From assembly GCF_004362745.1 (NCBI RefSeq), contig NZ_SNXY01000007.1, forward strand, positions 496,001-560,000: DNA of 64,000 nt. Direction: 5' to 3'. The notes below the pieces were generated by a model. The model was not told the origin of the DNA. It saw only the letters and a program-made list of their open reading frames with translations, and ran no database searches. The stretch is from Oharaeibacter diazotrophicus (GTDB lineage: Bacteria; Pseudomonadota; Alphaproteobacteria; Rhizobiales; Pleomorphomonadaceae). Each line of letters begins with the position of its first letter. Positions within the stretch are counted from its first letter, which is position 1. Below are positions 40,870-48,675 of this stretch, one piece after another. Both the position numbers and the translations under genes were made by a program.

Positions 40870-41109
40870 TCAGTCGTAGACCGCGCCGCGCGGGCCGATC
40901 GTCAGAACGGTGATGGTGTCGGCCGTCTCGGCGAAGATGACCCGGAAGTCACCGACGCGAAGGCGGCGATCGGTCGAGCCGACCAACTGCTTGACGTCAC
41001 CCGCGCCGGTGTCCGCGTAGCGCCGGACCTTGTCCATGATCCGCTTGGCATCGGCCTTGTGCTTGCCGAGGGCGCGAAGGGCGGGGGCGGAGTAGGTGAC
41101 CGTTTTCAT
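40870..41109 (-). CDS. RelE/HigB-type toxin
   Basis: This 79-residue toxin of the RelE/ParE superfamily has the fold signature MKTVTYSAPALRALGKHKAD, KQLVGSTDRRLRVGDFRVIF and TVLTIGPRGAVYD. The basic residues of the LRVGDFRVIF strand are those used for mRNA cleavage in RelE-like toxins. It is followed by its XRE antitoxin. It probably stabilises the prophage or acts in defence. Confidence 0.85.
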   Translation of the reverse strand: MKTVTYSAPALRALGKHKADAKRIMDKVRRYADTGAGDVKQLVGSTDRRLRVGDFRVIFAETADTITVLTIGPRGAVYD

Positions 41110-41120
41110 GGTCGAAACAT

Positions 41121-41166
41121 CGCATATTGCGGTAGCTCTGTCCAGTCCAATTCAACGCAAATTGCG
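41121..41166. promoter_or_regulatory. operator repeats of the toxin-antitoxin pair
   Basis: CGCATATTGCG (41121-41131) and CGCAAATTGCG (41156-41166) are near-palindromic copies of one motif, 35 bases apart, directly upstream of the toxin start. They are the likely binding sites of the XRE antitoxin. Confidence 0.6.
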
Positions 41167-41196
41167 ATATTGCCGATGGCAGGGAGGGGCTGACCC

Positions 41197-41364
41197 ATGT
41201 GCGTGCATCCGATCTCCGACGCCGCGACCCTCGCCGTCGCGACCCCGCTCGCCGTGCTCGGGCTGACCGCCGTGCTCGCGATCGGCGGCTATGCCGTCGC
41301 GCTGTGGTGCGGCTTGGCGCGACAGCGCGCCGTCGACGCCGATCTCGCCGAACTCGGGGAGTGA
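41197..41364 (+). CDS. small single-span membrane protein, 55 residues
   Basis: The frame starts MCVHPISDAATLAVATPLAV and has one TM helix (LAVLGLTAVLAIGGYAVALW) and a short charged tail. AGGGAGGGG precedes the ATG at 41197. It lies seven bases before the next gene. Unknown function; small membrane proteins of this kind are common in early phage operons. Confidence 0.6.
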   Translation: MCVHPISDAATLAVATPLAVLGLTAVLAIGGYAVALWCGLARQRAVDADLAELGE

Positions 41365-41370
41365 CGCGCG

Positions 41371-42228
41371 ATGAAGCTGCTTGCCGATCGCCTGTGCGCC
41401 CAGGCCGCTCCGTTCTGGGAGGAAGAGAGGATGGCGAAGGACATTCTCAAGATGCCGGACCGGAACCACGTGCCTGGATCGGTAGGACCGACGGCGCTTT
41501 GCGACCGGTTCGTGTTTTCCGGCGAGGCGTTACAAGCGACGTTGACGGAATGCCGAGGGCGAAATACCCGTGATATCGTAGAAATGGCATTCACCCTCAA
41601 GCCATCCCCGACGTTTTGGATCGAGGCGTCAACTGCTTGTTTTGGATTTCTTTGCCTTGGCCGTAAGATTTGTGTGTTCTCGGGCGTTGATGGACGCGCC
41701 CAGCTCATAGCTCAATACGTACACCCTGATATAATTCAGATCGCTGCGCATGACGATGCTGTCCCAAGAGACTTTGCATCCCTTGCACTCGGCACTTGGG
41801 CCTCGATGGTGTTGGCGCTGTCCAACAACCGCGTGACCTCGACGCGGCGCGTAATGGGATCGCCGGTCGACAAGGCAATGCGGGCGGCAGCGCGGCGACG
41901 GGCGCAGACCGGCAGCCCTGTGCATTCCTACAACGTCGTGGACCTGATCCTTCCGAAGACCGCGATGCACCGGGGGATCTTGAAACCCGTCGAAAGCTTT
42001 GCCGGGGTGCGCGGCCATCTCGTCATCGGCCATTGGCGCCTGATCGACGGCGTCGCCGAGCCCTATTGGGTCTGGGTCGACGGCCACCATCGCGGCGACG
42101 ACACGCTCGGCACCGTCACCAAGGAACGGCACGTCCAACTCGTCGGCGGCGCTCGACGCGGGTTCTTTCTCCCTGAATTCGCCGGGCGGGCAGGACAGCG
42201 CGTCAAGGCCGGTCGGAGTGTTTCGTGA
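41371..42228 (+). CDS. hypothetical phage protein, 285 residues
   Basis: I do not recognise the family. The central part is a mixed alpha/beta soluble domain (TRDIVEMAFTLKPSPTFWIE, CFGFLCLGRKICVFSG). The C-terminal part has VVDLILPKTAMHRGILKPVE and HWRLIDGVAEPYWVWVDGHH, with many His and Trp residues that could bind metal. An internal ATG at 41431 has a stronger ribosome binding site (GGGAGG) and may be the real start (265 residues). Codon use at 41,550-41,800 is less GC-rich than its neighbours. Confidence 0.7.
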   Translation: MKLLADRLCAQAAPFWEEERMAKDILKMPDRNHVPGSVGPTALCDRFVFSGEALQATLTECRGRNTRDIVEMAFTLKPSPTFWIEASTACFGFLCLGRKICVFSGVDGRAQLIAQYVHPDIIQIAAHDDAVPRDFASLALGTWASMVLALSNNRVTSTRRVMGSPVDKAMRAAARRRAQTGSPVHSYNVVDLILPKTAMHRGILKPVESFAGVRGHLVIGHWRLIDGVAEPYWVWVDGHHRGDDTLGTVTKERHVQLVGGARRGFFLPEFAGRAGQRVKAGRSVS

Positions 42229-42419
42229 TGGTGATGCTCACCGTCCTCGTCTGTCTCTCGGCCGAGCCCGCCCGGTGCGCGTGGGTCTCGATCCCGGGCC
42301 CCGCGTCGGTGATGGGGTGCGCCCTCGGAGGGCGCGCCGTCGCCGACGCCTGGGCGGCCGAACATCCGGGCTGGTTCGTCCACGGCTGGCGCTGCGGGCG
42401 CCGCGGGGGGCGGTCGTGA
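42228..42419 (+). CDS. small cysteine-containing protein, 63 residues
   Basis: The N-terminus (MVMLTVLVCLSAEPARCAWV) resembles a short signal or anchor. Four cysteines and the AAEHPGWFVHGWRC motif follow, a pattern I know from small proteins of other alphaproteobacterial phages. The ATG overlaps the previous stop (TGATG) and its own stop overlaps the next GTG start (GTGA), so the three genes are coupled. Confidence 0.6.
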   Translation: MVMLTVLVCLSAEPARCAWVSIPGPASVMGCALGGRAVADAWAAEHPGWFVHGWRCGRRGGRS

Positions 42420-43168
42420 ACGCTCCCCTCGGAGGCGGCCTCGTCGGCACGGTCGTGCCGCTGCCGCTGACCCGCGCCGGTCGCGAAGCGGCGACGCGCG
42501 CGATCCTGGCCCGGGCAACGCCGCGCCCGCTGCCGGCGGACGCCTCGGCGGACGTCCGCCTCCGGGAGAAGTGGCGGCAGGAGTGCGAGCGCCACCTCGC
42601 CCGGCTGATGTGGATGGAGCCGTTGCACTTCGACCGGATCGTGACCCGCGACCCGGTCACCGGCGCCTATTGCGCCGTGATCCCGGTCGACGAGCGCGCC
42701 GACGCCGGGGAAGGCGTCGACGCCGAGCGCGCCGGGGAGATCGAGCGGCTGCGCCGCGAGGTCGCGCGGCTGGCGGCCGAGCGCGCCGCGGCCCTGGAAG
42801 AGGTCGCCGTGCTGCGCGCCTTCGTCGGCGACAACGTGGACCTCGCGGCGCAGGGCGGCGCGGAGGGGCCCACCCTCGCGGGCCGCGTGCTCGCGCTGCT
42901 GCGCGTCGCCGCCGCGGAATGGGGCGTGCCGGCCGGGCTGATCCCGCGCCGGGCGGGTGCCGATGCACCGCGGGCGCTGGGAACCGGAGGGCAACACCGC
43001 GACGTCCTATGCCTGGGTGGTGTGGCGCAAGCGCGTGTTTGCCGCGGGGGATACCCGCCTGACGTGGATTCCGGTCGGGTGCCGCGAGGCGCTGACGATG
43101 CCCGGGGACGTCGAGCGCTTCGGCGTGGCGGCGGAGGCGGAGGGCGATGGGCTGTTCGGAGGTGGCGA
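42416..43168 (+). CDS. coiled-coil phage protein; reading frame runs on over the next gene
   Basis: From the coupled GTG at 42416 the first 185 residues read as a normal protein: VVPLPLTRAGREAATRAILA, LREKWRQECERHLARLMWME, and a coiled coil (ERLRREVARLAAERAAALEE) to about AEWGVPAGLIPRR. After about 42,955 the frame becomes Arg/Gly-rich and overlaps the better-looking gene at 42,957-43,172. There is no stop until 43,363, so the real end is uncertain; the expected stop near 42,960 seems to have been lost. No function is proposed. Confidence 0.55.
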
Positions 43169-43172
43169 ATGA
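42957..43172 (+). CDS. orphan C-terminal piece of a phage DNA methyltransferase
   Basis: This 71-residue frame (GTG 42957 or ATG 42963) reads MHRGRWEPEGNTATSYAWVV and GDTRLTWIPVGCREALTMPG, matching the C-terminal end of phage SAM-dependent methyltransferases, where a MHR-G-W...ATS-x-AW-VW segment is followed by a WIP motif. The catalytic SAM-binding and N/D-PPY parts are missing, so it cannot methylate by itself. It may be a remnant or an independent small domain. Its stop overlaps the next ATG (ATGA). Confidence 0.5.
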   Translation: MPMHRGRWEPEGNTATSYAWVVWRKRVFAAGDTRLTWIPVGCREALTMPGDVERFGVAAEAEGDGLFGGGE

Positions 43173-43363
43173 CCGACCTCCTGGTGCTGCGGCGCCGCGG
43201 CGGGCGTCCGCCTCTGAAAGTGCGCGTGGTGCGCGCTCGCTCCGCCCGCCGTCGGCGCGTGGCGGCCCGGCTCGGCGCGCTCGGGTGGGCGACATGGCGG
43301 ATCGCCCGGGCGCTCGGCGCGTCGCGGCGGGTCGTCGAGATCTGGACCGGGAGGGGCGGATGA
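43169..43363 (+). CDS. small basic HTH-like protein, 64 residues
   Basis: The frame from the ATG at 43169 gives a very basic protein (RRGGRPPLKVRVVRARSARR) ending in a helix-turn-helix-like segment (GWATWRIARALGASRRVVEI). It probably binds nucleic acid. It is coupled on both sides by ATGA overlaps, to the methyltransferase fragment before it and the C5 methyltransferase after it. Confidence 0.6.
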   Translation: MTDLLVLRRRGGRPPLKVRVVRARSARRRRVAARLGALGWATWRIARALGASRRVVEIWTGRGG

Positions 43364-45186
43364 GGGAACTGATCGTCGACAGTTTCGCCGGTGGCGGCGG
43401 GGCCTCCACCGGGATCGAGATGGCCCTCGGCCGCTCGCCCGACTACGCCATCAACCACGACCCCGAGGCGTTGGCGCTGCACGCGGCCAACCACCCGGAC
43501 ACCGTGCATCTGTCGCGCAACATCTGGCAGGTCGATCCGCTCGAGGTGGTGGGTCGGCGGCCGGTCGGGCTGCTGTGGGCCTCGCCGGACTGCAAGCACT
43601 TCAGCAAGGCCAAGGGGGGCAAGCCGGTCAAGCGCTCGGTGCGCGACCTCGCGTGGACGGTGATCCTGTGGGCACGGCGAGCGCGGCCCCGTGTGATCAT
43701 CCTGGAGAACGTGGAGGAGTTCCAGCACTGGGGCCCGCTCGTCGAGGTGTCGCCGGGGGCTGGCGCGTTCATTCCGTGCCCCGATCGCAAGGGCGAGACC
43801 TTCGATCGCTGGGTCGGCGAGCTGCGGCGCCTCGGCTACCGGGTGCAGTGGCGCGAACTGCGCGCCTGCGACTACGGCGCCCCGACCATGCGCAAGCGGC
43901 TGTTCCTGATCGCCAGGCGCGACGGCCGGCCGATCGTGTGGCCGGAACCGACGCACGGTGCGCCGGATAGCGCCGAGGTGCGCGACGGCCGTCGTGCCCC
44001 GTGGCGGACGGCAGCGGACATCGTGGACTGGTCGCTGGCCTGCCCCTCGATCTTTCTCACCAAGGAGGAGGGGCGCGCCGTCGGTGCCAATCGGCCGCTC
44101 GCCGACGCGACCATGGCGCGGATCTTCAAGGGGCTGATGCGGTACGTGTTCCAGGCCGGCGACGACGCGTTCCTGGTGCCGATCACGCACACCGGTGCGC
44201 CGCGGGCGCACCCGATCGACGAGCCGGTTCGGACCGTGACGACGGCCGCCCGCGGTGAGCACGCCCTCGTCGTGCCCCATGTCACAAAGTTCCGCGAAAA
44301 CAGCGTGGGAGCCGACATGCGCGCCCCTCTGCCGACGGTGACGGCGAACGGGCACGTGACACGCCCCGGCGGCGCGGCGCCGCTCGGGGTGGTCGAGGCG
44401 ACCGTCGCGCCCTTCGTCGCCGGCATCGCGCATGGCGACAGCGGCGGCCGTCGCGCCTACGGGCCGTTCGAGCCTTTGCCGACGGTGCAGGCCGGCGGCA
44501 ACAACCATGCGCTCGTCGCCCCGTATCTCGTGCCCCGCTACGGCGAGCGGGAGGGTCAGGAACCGCGAACCGTCGCGATCGACCGTCCGGCGCCGGCCGT
44601 GGTGCCGACCGCCAACGGCGGGAGCCTCGCCGCCGCGTTGATGGTGAAGTCGAACTTCGGCGACAAGCCGCACTATGCGGTCGGCGAACCGACGCGGACG
44701 ATCGTGGCGGGCGGTACGCACCATGCGCTCGTTGCCGCCTTCCTCGGCCATCACTACGGCAGCAACGAGGGCAGCGGCGGCGATCCGCGGGAACTGCTTC
44801 GGACGGTGACGGCCGGCGGCACCCACACGGCAGAGGTCCGTGCGTTTCTTGCGAAGTACTACGACACCGCCGTCGGGCAGGATCTTCGTGAGCCGCTGCA
44901 CACGGCGACGACGAAGCCGCGCTTCGGTCTGGTGACGATCCACGGCGAACCTTATGAGATCGTCGACATCGGCATGCGGATGCTCTCGCCGCGCGAGCTC
45001 TTCCGGGCGCAGGGCTTTCCCGACGACTACGTCATCGCCGAAGGGGACTTCGCTGGCGAGCGGCGCGCGCTGACGAAGACGGCGCAGGTGCGCATGTGCG
45101 GCAACAGCGTGTGCCCTCCGATCGCCGCCGCGCTGGTCGCCGCCAATTGCGCCGACATGGCCGAGCGACGCGAGGCGGCCGAATGA
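43360..45186 (+). CDS. C5-cytosine DNA methyltransferase
   Basis: This 608-residue phage methyltransferase modifies cytosine in DNA. Motif I is VDSFAGGGGASTGIE (6-20), the catalytic cysteine is in ASPDCKHFSKAKGG (about 75-88), motif VI is ILENVEEF (about 111), motif VIII is DYGAPTMRKRLFLIARRDG, and motif X is MCGNSVCPPIAAALV near the C-terminus. Between VIII and X is a long target-recognition region made of repeated P-x-x-TV-T/V-x-x-G-x-H-ALV units (at least five). No restriction enzyme is adjacent, so it probably protects phage DNA or alters host methylation. The ATG at 43360 is coupled to the previous gene. Confidence 0.92.
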   Translation: MRELIVDSFAGGGGASTGIEMALGRSPDYAINHDPEALALHAANHPDTVHLSRNIWQVDPLEVVGRRPVGLLWASPDCKHFSKAKGGKPVKRSVRDLAWTVILWARRARPRVIILENVEEFQHWGPLVEVSPGAGAFIPCPDRKGETFDRWVGELRRLGYRVQWRELRACDYGAPTMRKRLFLIARRDGRPIVWPEPTHGAPDSAEVRDGRRAPWRTAADIVDWSLACPSIFLTKEEGRAVGANRPLADATMARIFKGLMRYVFQAGDDAFLVPITHTGAPRAHPIDEPVRTVTTAARGEHALVVPHVTKFRENSVGADMRAPLPTVTANGHVTRPGGAAPLGVVEATVAPFVAGIAHGDSGGRRAYGPFEPLPTVQAGGNNHALVAPYLVPRYGEREGQEPRTVAIDRPAPAVVPTANGGSLAAALMVKSNFGDKPHYAVGEPTRTIVAGGTHHALVAAFLGHHYGSNEGSGGDPRELLRTVTAGGTHTAEVRAFLAKYYDTAVGQDLREPLHTATTKPRFGLVTIHGEPYEIVDIGMRMLSPRELFRAQGFPDDYVIAEGDFAGERRALTKTAQVRMCGNSVCPPIAAALVAANCADMAERREAAE

Positions 45187-45365
45187 GCGCGCCGGATCTG
45201 TTCTCCGCCCTGCCGTCTCCTTCGCCGCCGGTCGCGCCGGCGCGCGAGCCGACCGTTGGATGTGCCGTGTGCGGGTCGTCATACGCGCCCTTCGGAATTG
45301 CCGTGTCGATCCGAAAGGGACGGCCGGGTTCCTGGTACTGCCGCGACCACGTGCCGGGGAGGTGA
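45183..45365 (+). CDS. small zinc-ribbon-like protein, 60 residues
   Basis: The product has a Pro-rich N-terminus and a CAVC (about residues 27-30) plus WYCRDH pair, which could bind one zinc ion. The ATG overlaps the methyltransferase stop (ATGA), and the stop TGA overlaps the next ATG. Many phage replication regions have such small zinc proteins; function unknown. Confidence 0.6.
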   Translation: MSAPDLFSALPSPSPPVAPAREPTVGCAVCGSSYAPFGIAVSIRKGRPGSWYCRDHVPGR

Positions 45366-45748
45366 TGATGGCGGTCTATGTCGACGACGCGCGCCGCCCG
45401 CTCGGGCGGATGCTGATGAGCCACATGTGGGCGGACTCCAAGTCGGAGCTGCTGGCGATGGCCGATCGGATCGGCCTTTCGCGCCGCTGGATGCAGCAGC
45501 CGCCGACGGCGACGTGGCTGCACTTCGACGTCTGTCAGGCGACCCGCGATCGCGCGATCGCGGCCGGGGCGATCTCGGTCGACCAGACCGAGGCTGTCGC
45601 GCACCGCGCCCGCCTCGACGTCGCGAGCGGCATTTCGAGCCGGGTCGCGCGCGGCGAGAAGGTGCTGTTCGACATCGCCTCTCGGCGGGCGCGGGAGCGC
45701 GCAGTGTCGCGCGGGCAGTCGGATTTGTTCGGAGGGCCGGGGGGATGA
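45365..45748 (+). CDS. DUF4031 domain protein
   Basis: This 127-residue protein begins with the DUF4031 core MAVYVDDARRPLGRMLMSHM, followed by ADSKSELLAMADRIGLSRRW and WLHFDVCQATRDRAIAAGAI. The C-terminal 50 residues are a basic helical extension. The family is widespread in phages and its function is unknown. The start overlaps the previous stop by one base and its stop overlaps the primase start (ATGA). Confidence 0.8.
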   Translation: MMAVYVDDARRPLGRMLMSHMWADSKSELLAMADRIGLSRRWMQQPPTATWLHFDVCQATRDRAIAAGAISVDQTEAVAHRARLDVASGISSRVARGEKVLFDIASRRARERAVSRGQSDLFGGPGG

Positions 45749-48429
45749 GCAACGACAATCCGCTCCTAGCCGCCGCGCTCGCCTGGGCCGCCGCCGGGGT
45801 TCCGGTGTTCCCGTGCTCGCCTTCGGCCGCCAAGGGCGAGGGCAAGCGGCCCCTGGTGCCGCGGGAGAGCGCGCCCGGCGCGAAGGACGGCGGTCTCTAT
45901 CTGGCGACCACCGATGCCGAGACGATCCGGGGCTGGTGGCGGCGATGGCCGAAGGCGCTGATCGGCATGCCGACCGGCGCGCGGTCGGGGGTGGTGGTGA
46001 TCGACCTCGACCCGCGGACGCACCCGGTCGAGGTCATGCTGCACGCGCTGTTCGAGTGGGCGGTTTCCGCCGGGGAGATGACCGTCGCGGAAGGCGCGGA
46101 AACGCGGGTGTTCCCCGTGCGATCGGTGACGCAGAGCGGCGGCCTGCACTTGTGGTTCGCCGCCCCCGACGGCGTCGCCGTAGGCAACAGGGTCGGGCTG
46201 TTCGCCAAGGTCGCCGGCGTTGCCGAGGCCATCCGCGAGCACGTGGACGTCCGCGGCGACGGCGGCTACGTGATCGTGCCGCCGTCGATCATGGATGACG
46301 GCAAGGCCTATGTCTTCCCGGACGGCTACGGCGACCTCCGCGCGCTGCCGCCGCTCGATGGCCCGCTCGGGCGGGGGTTGCTCGACCTTTTGCTCAAGCG
46401 GGGTGCCTTCGCCGCCGCGGCCGCGCGGGCGACGTCCGCCGCCACCGCCACCAAGGCCGGCGCCGCCTCGACGTCCTCGCCCGAAGACGAGGCGGTGCGC
46501 CGCTACGGGCTCGCCGCGCTCGACAGCGCCGCGCGGGACATCGCCTCGGCACAGCCGGGCATGCGGAACCAGACCATCAACGACAGGGCGCTCTCGATCG
46601 GCCATCTCGTCGGTGCCGGCGCGATCGCCCATTCCACCGCGCTGGCAGTGCTCGTCGACGCCTGCCTCGCCCTCGGCCTGACGAGCGACGACAAGGCGCT
46701 GCGGCCGGGGGGCACGGTGGAGCGGGCCCTGCGGGACGGCGCGGCGAAGCCGTCCGACCTCGGCGAGATCCGCCGCAAGGCCCGCGAGCGGGCGGACCGT
46801 GCCGCGCGCCGCGAGATGGCGCCGGCGATGCCGACCGAAGGGGAATGGGTGCCGCCGGGCGGGCTCGACGACTACGGAAGTGCGTCCGGCGGAGGGCACA
46901 CTCCCGCGCCCTCGGCCGGTCCGGTCGCTTCATCCTCCCAATCGGGAGCGGTGCTCGACGCTTCGCCCAAGGGGTGGGGGGAGAGCGCCGCGCTCGACCT
47001 CGAGCTCGGGTTCAAGCCGCTGACCGATCTCGGCAACGCCGAGCGGTTCGCGGCGCGCTACAAGGGGCGTCTGATCTACGTGGCGGCGCACGGCTGGCTG
47101 GTGTGGACCGGGCAGCGCTGGGCGCGCGAGGGGGCCGACGAGATGGTGACCCGCGCCGTCCACGACGTGGTGCGGCGCATCCAGGACGAAGCGAAGGCCG
47201 TGGCCGCGTCCGATCGCGACCACCTGGTCGGAACGCCGCCGAAGGTGAAGCTCTACAGCGAGAAGGTCGCGGACTGGGGGCGGTCTTCGGAGGCCGCGGC
47301 GAAGCTCAAGCCGATTCCGCCGCAGGCGGCGCCCTATCTCGCCGTCGCGCCGAGCGCGCTCGATGCCGACCCGCTCCGGATCAACGTGGCGAACGGGACG
47401 CTGGTGATCCGCCGCGGCCCCGGCGAGGGCGACCCGATCACCCTGCGGCCGCACGATCCCGGCGACTACATCACCAAGCTCGCCCCGGTGATCTACGATC
47501 CGAACGCGGCGGCGCCGGTCTACGATCGGTTCCTCGCCGAGGTGCAGCCCGCGCCGGCGATGCGCCGATTCCTGCACCAATGGGGCGGATACTCACTGAC
47601 GGGCGACGTCGGCGAGCAAAAGCTCTGCTTCTTCTACGGCAAGGGCAAGAACGGCAAGTCGACGCTGGTGGACGCCTGGGGTGCCGTCGCCGGAGACTAT
47701 GGCGAGACGGTCCCGATCGAGACGTTCCTCGACCAGGGGCGCGGGCGAAACGCGGGGGCGGCGACGCCGGATCTCGCCATCCTGCCCGGCGTCCGCTTCC
47801 TGCGCACGTCCGAACCCGAGAAGGGCGCCAAGCTCGCCGAGGCGCTGATCAAGCTGGTGACCGGCGGCGAGCCCATCCAGGCGCGGCACCTCAACCGCGA
47901 CTACTTCAAGTTCCGGCCGGCGTTCAAGCTGACCATGTCCGGCAACTACCGGCCGTCGATCGACGGCACGGACGAGGGCATCTGGCGCCGGCTGGTGCTG
48001 GTGCCGTGGCTGGTCACGGTGGGCTCGCCCGACCGGCTCCTGCCGCTGAAGCTCGCGGCCGAGGGGTCGGGCATCCTCAACCGCCTGCTCGACGGGCTGC
48101 GGGACTACCTCGACGGCGGCATGGTGTGGCCGGACGCGGTGGTGGAGGCGACGGAACAGTATCGAGAGGACAGCGACCCGCTCGGCCGGTTCCTGGCGGA
48201 TGCCGTCCGACCATCGCCGGGCGGGCGCGTCCAGGTGAGCGACCTTCACCGCGTCCACTCCGCATGGGCCCGGGTGAACGGGGAAAAGGAGTGGTCGGCC
48301 AAGGGGTTGTCCGCAGCGATGAAGGAACGGGGCTTCCGGTCCAAGCAATCCAACGTGATGTGGTGGTTGGACGTCGTGCTCGTGAAGAGCGAGCGCGATT
48401 ACGAGGACTTGCCCGACCATCCGCCCTGA
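45745..48429 (+). CDS. phage replication protein: prim-pol primase fused to SF3 (D5/P4-type) helicase
   Basis: This 894-residue protein probably starts phage DNA replication. The N-terminal prim-pol domain (about 8-200) shows AGVPVFPCSPSAAKGEGKRP, the GVVVIDLDPR Asp pair and the SGGLHLWF His motif. A helical and linker section follows, then D5_N and the SF3 helicase with Walker A YGKGKNGKST (about 631-640), FLRTSEPEKGAKLAEALIKL and the sensor region MSGNYRPSIDGTDEGIWRR. The C-terminus has the winged-helix domain typical of P4-type primases. A cluster of GGGAGGAT iterons and inverted repeats follows the stop at once, so it may bind its origin there. Confidence 0.92.
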   Translation: MSNDNPLLAAALAWAAAGVPVFPCSPSAAKGEGKRPLVPRESAPGAKDGGLYLATTDAETIRGWWRRWPKALIGMPTGARSGVVVIDLDPRTHPVEVMLHALFEWAVSAGEMTVAEGAETRVFPVRSVTQSGGLHLWFAAPDGVAVGNRVGLFAKVAGVAEAIREHVDVRGDGGYVIVPPSIMDDGKAYVFPDGYGDLRALPPLDGPLGRGLLDLLLKRGAFAAAAARATSAATATKAGAASTSSPEDEAVRRYGLAALDSAARDIASAQPGMRNQTINDRALSIGHLVGAGAIAHSTALAVLVDACLALGLTSDDKALRPGGTVERALRDGAAKPSDLGEIRRKARERADRAARREMAPAMPTEGEWVPPGGLDDYGSASGGGHTPAPSAGPVASSSQSGAVLDASPKGWGESAALDLELGFKPLTDLGNAERFAARYKGRLIYVAAHGWLVWTGQRWAREGADEMVTRAVHDVVRRIQDEAKAVAASDRDHLVGTPPKVKLYSEKVADWGRSSEAAAKLKPIPPQAAPYLAVAPSALDADPLRINVANGTLVIRRGPGEGDPITLRPHDPGDYITKLAPVIYDPNAAAPVYDRFLAEVQPAPAMRRFLHQWGGYSLTGDVGEQKLCFFYGKGKNGKSTLVDAWGAVAGDYGETVPIETFLDQGRGRNAGAATPDLAILPGVRFLRTSEPEKGAKLAEALIKLVTGGEPIQARHLNRDYFKFRPAFKLTMSGNYRPSIDGTDEGIWRRLVLVPWLVTVGSPDRLLPLKLAAEGSGILNRLLDGLRDYLDGGMVWPDAVVEATEQYREDSDPLGRFLADAVRPSPGGRVQVSDLHRVHSAWARVNGEKEWSAKGLSAAMKERGFRSKQSNVMWWLDVVLVKSERDYEDLPDHPP

Positions 48430-48434
48430 TCGTC

Positions 48435-48611
48435 GGGAGGATCGGGGGGACATGGGAGGATGGCCGAACGAACCTCCCACCTGCAAGCCGTTGAAAACGA
48501 ACGGAATGGGAGGATTTGGGAGGATGGGAGGGTTTCGCCGAGGTCTCACATGATGCGCATGCGCACATGAGGTACACACGGAAATATCCTCCCATCCTCC
48601 CAAATCCTCCC
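48435..48611. other. candidate phage replication origin: GGGAGGAT iterons in a large inverted repeat
   Basis: Between the primase-helicase and the next gene are GGGAGGAT copies at 48435, 48454, 48508 and 48518 plus GGGAGGGT at 48526. Three inverted copies (ATCCTCCC) lie at 48586, 48594 and 48604. The blocks 48507-48531 and 48588-48612 are perfect inverted repeats of 25 bases. Between them is the 12-base palindrome TGCGCATGCGCA (48554-48565). The inner section is AT-richer. Position and structure fit an origin bound by the primase-helicase; the structure could also be a cruciform or regulatory RNA element. Confidence 0.65.
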
Positions 48612-48675
48612 AAGCCAAATGAAAACAATATCTTGGGCGTGGGACGATCGTATTCGATCCTCCCTTGACGGGACG

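Noticed and set aside
48507-48612. The large inverted repeat as a simple transcription terminator
   Set aside because: The arms are 25 bases but separated by 56 bases including another palindrome, no T run follows, and further GGGAGGAT copies lie outside the arms; an origin or protein-binding array fits better.
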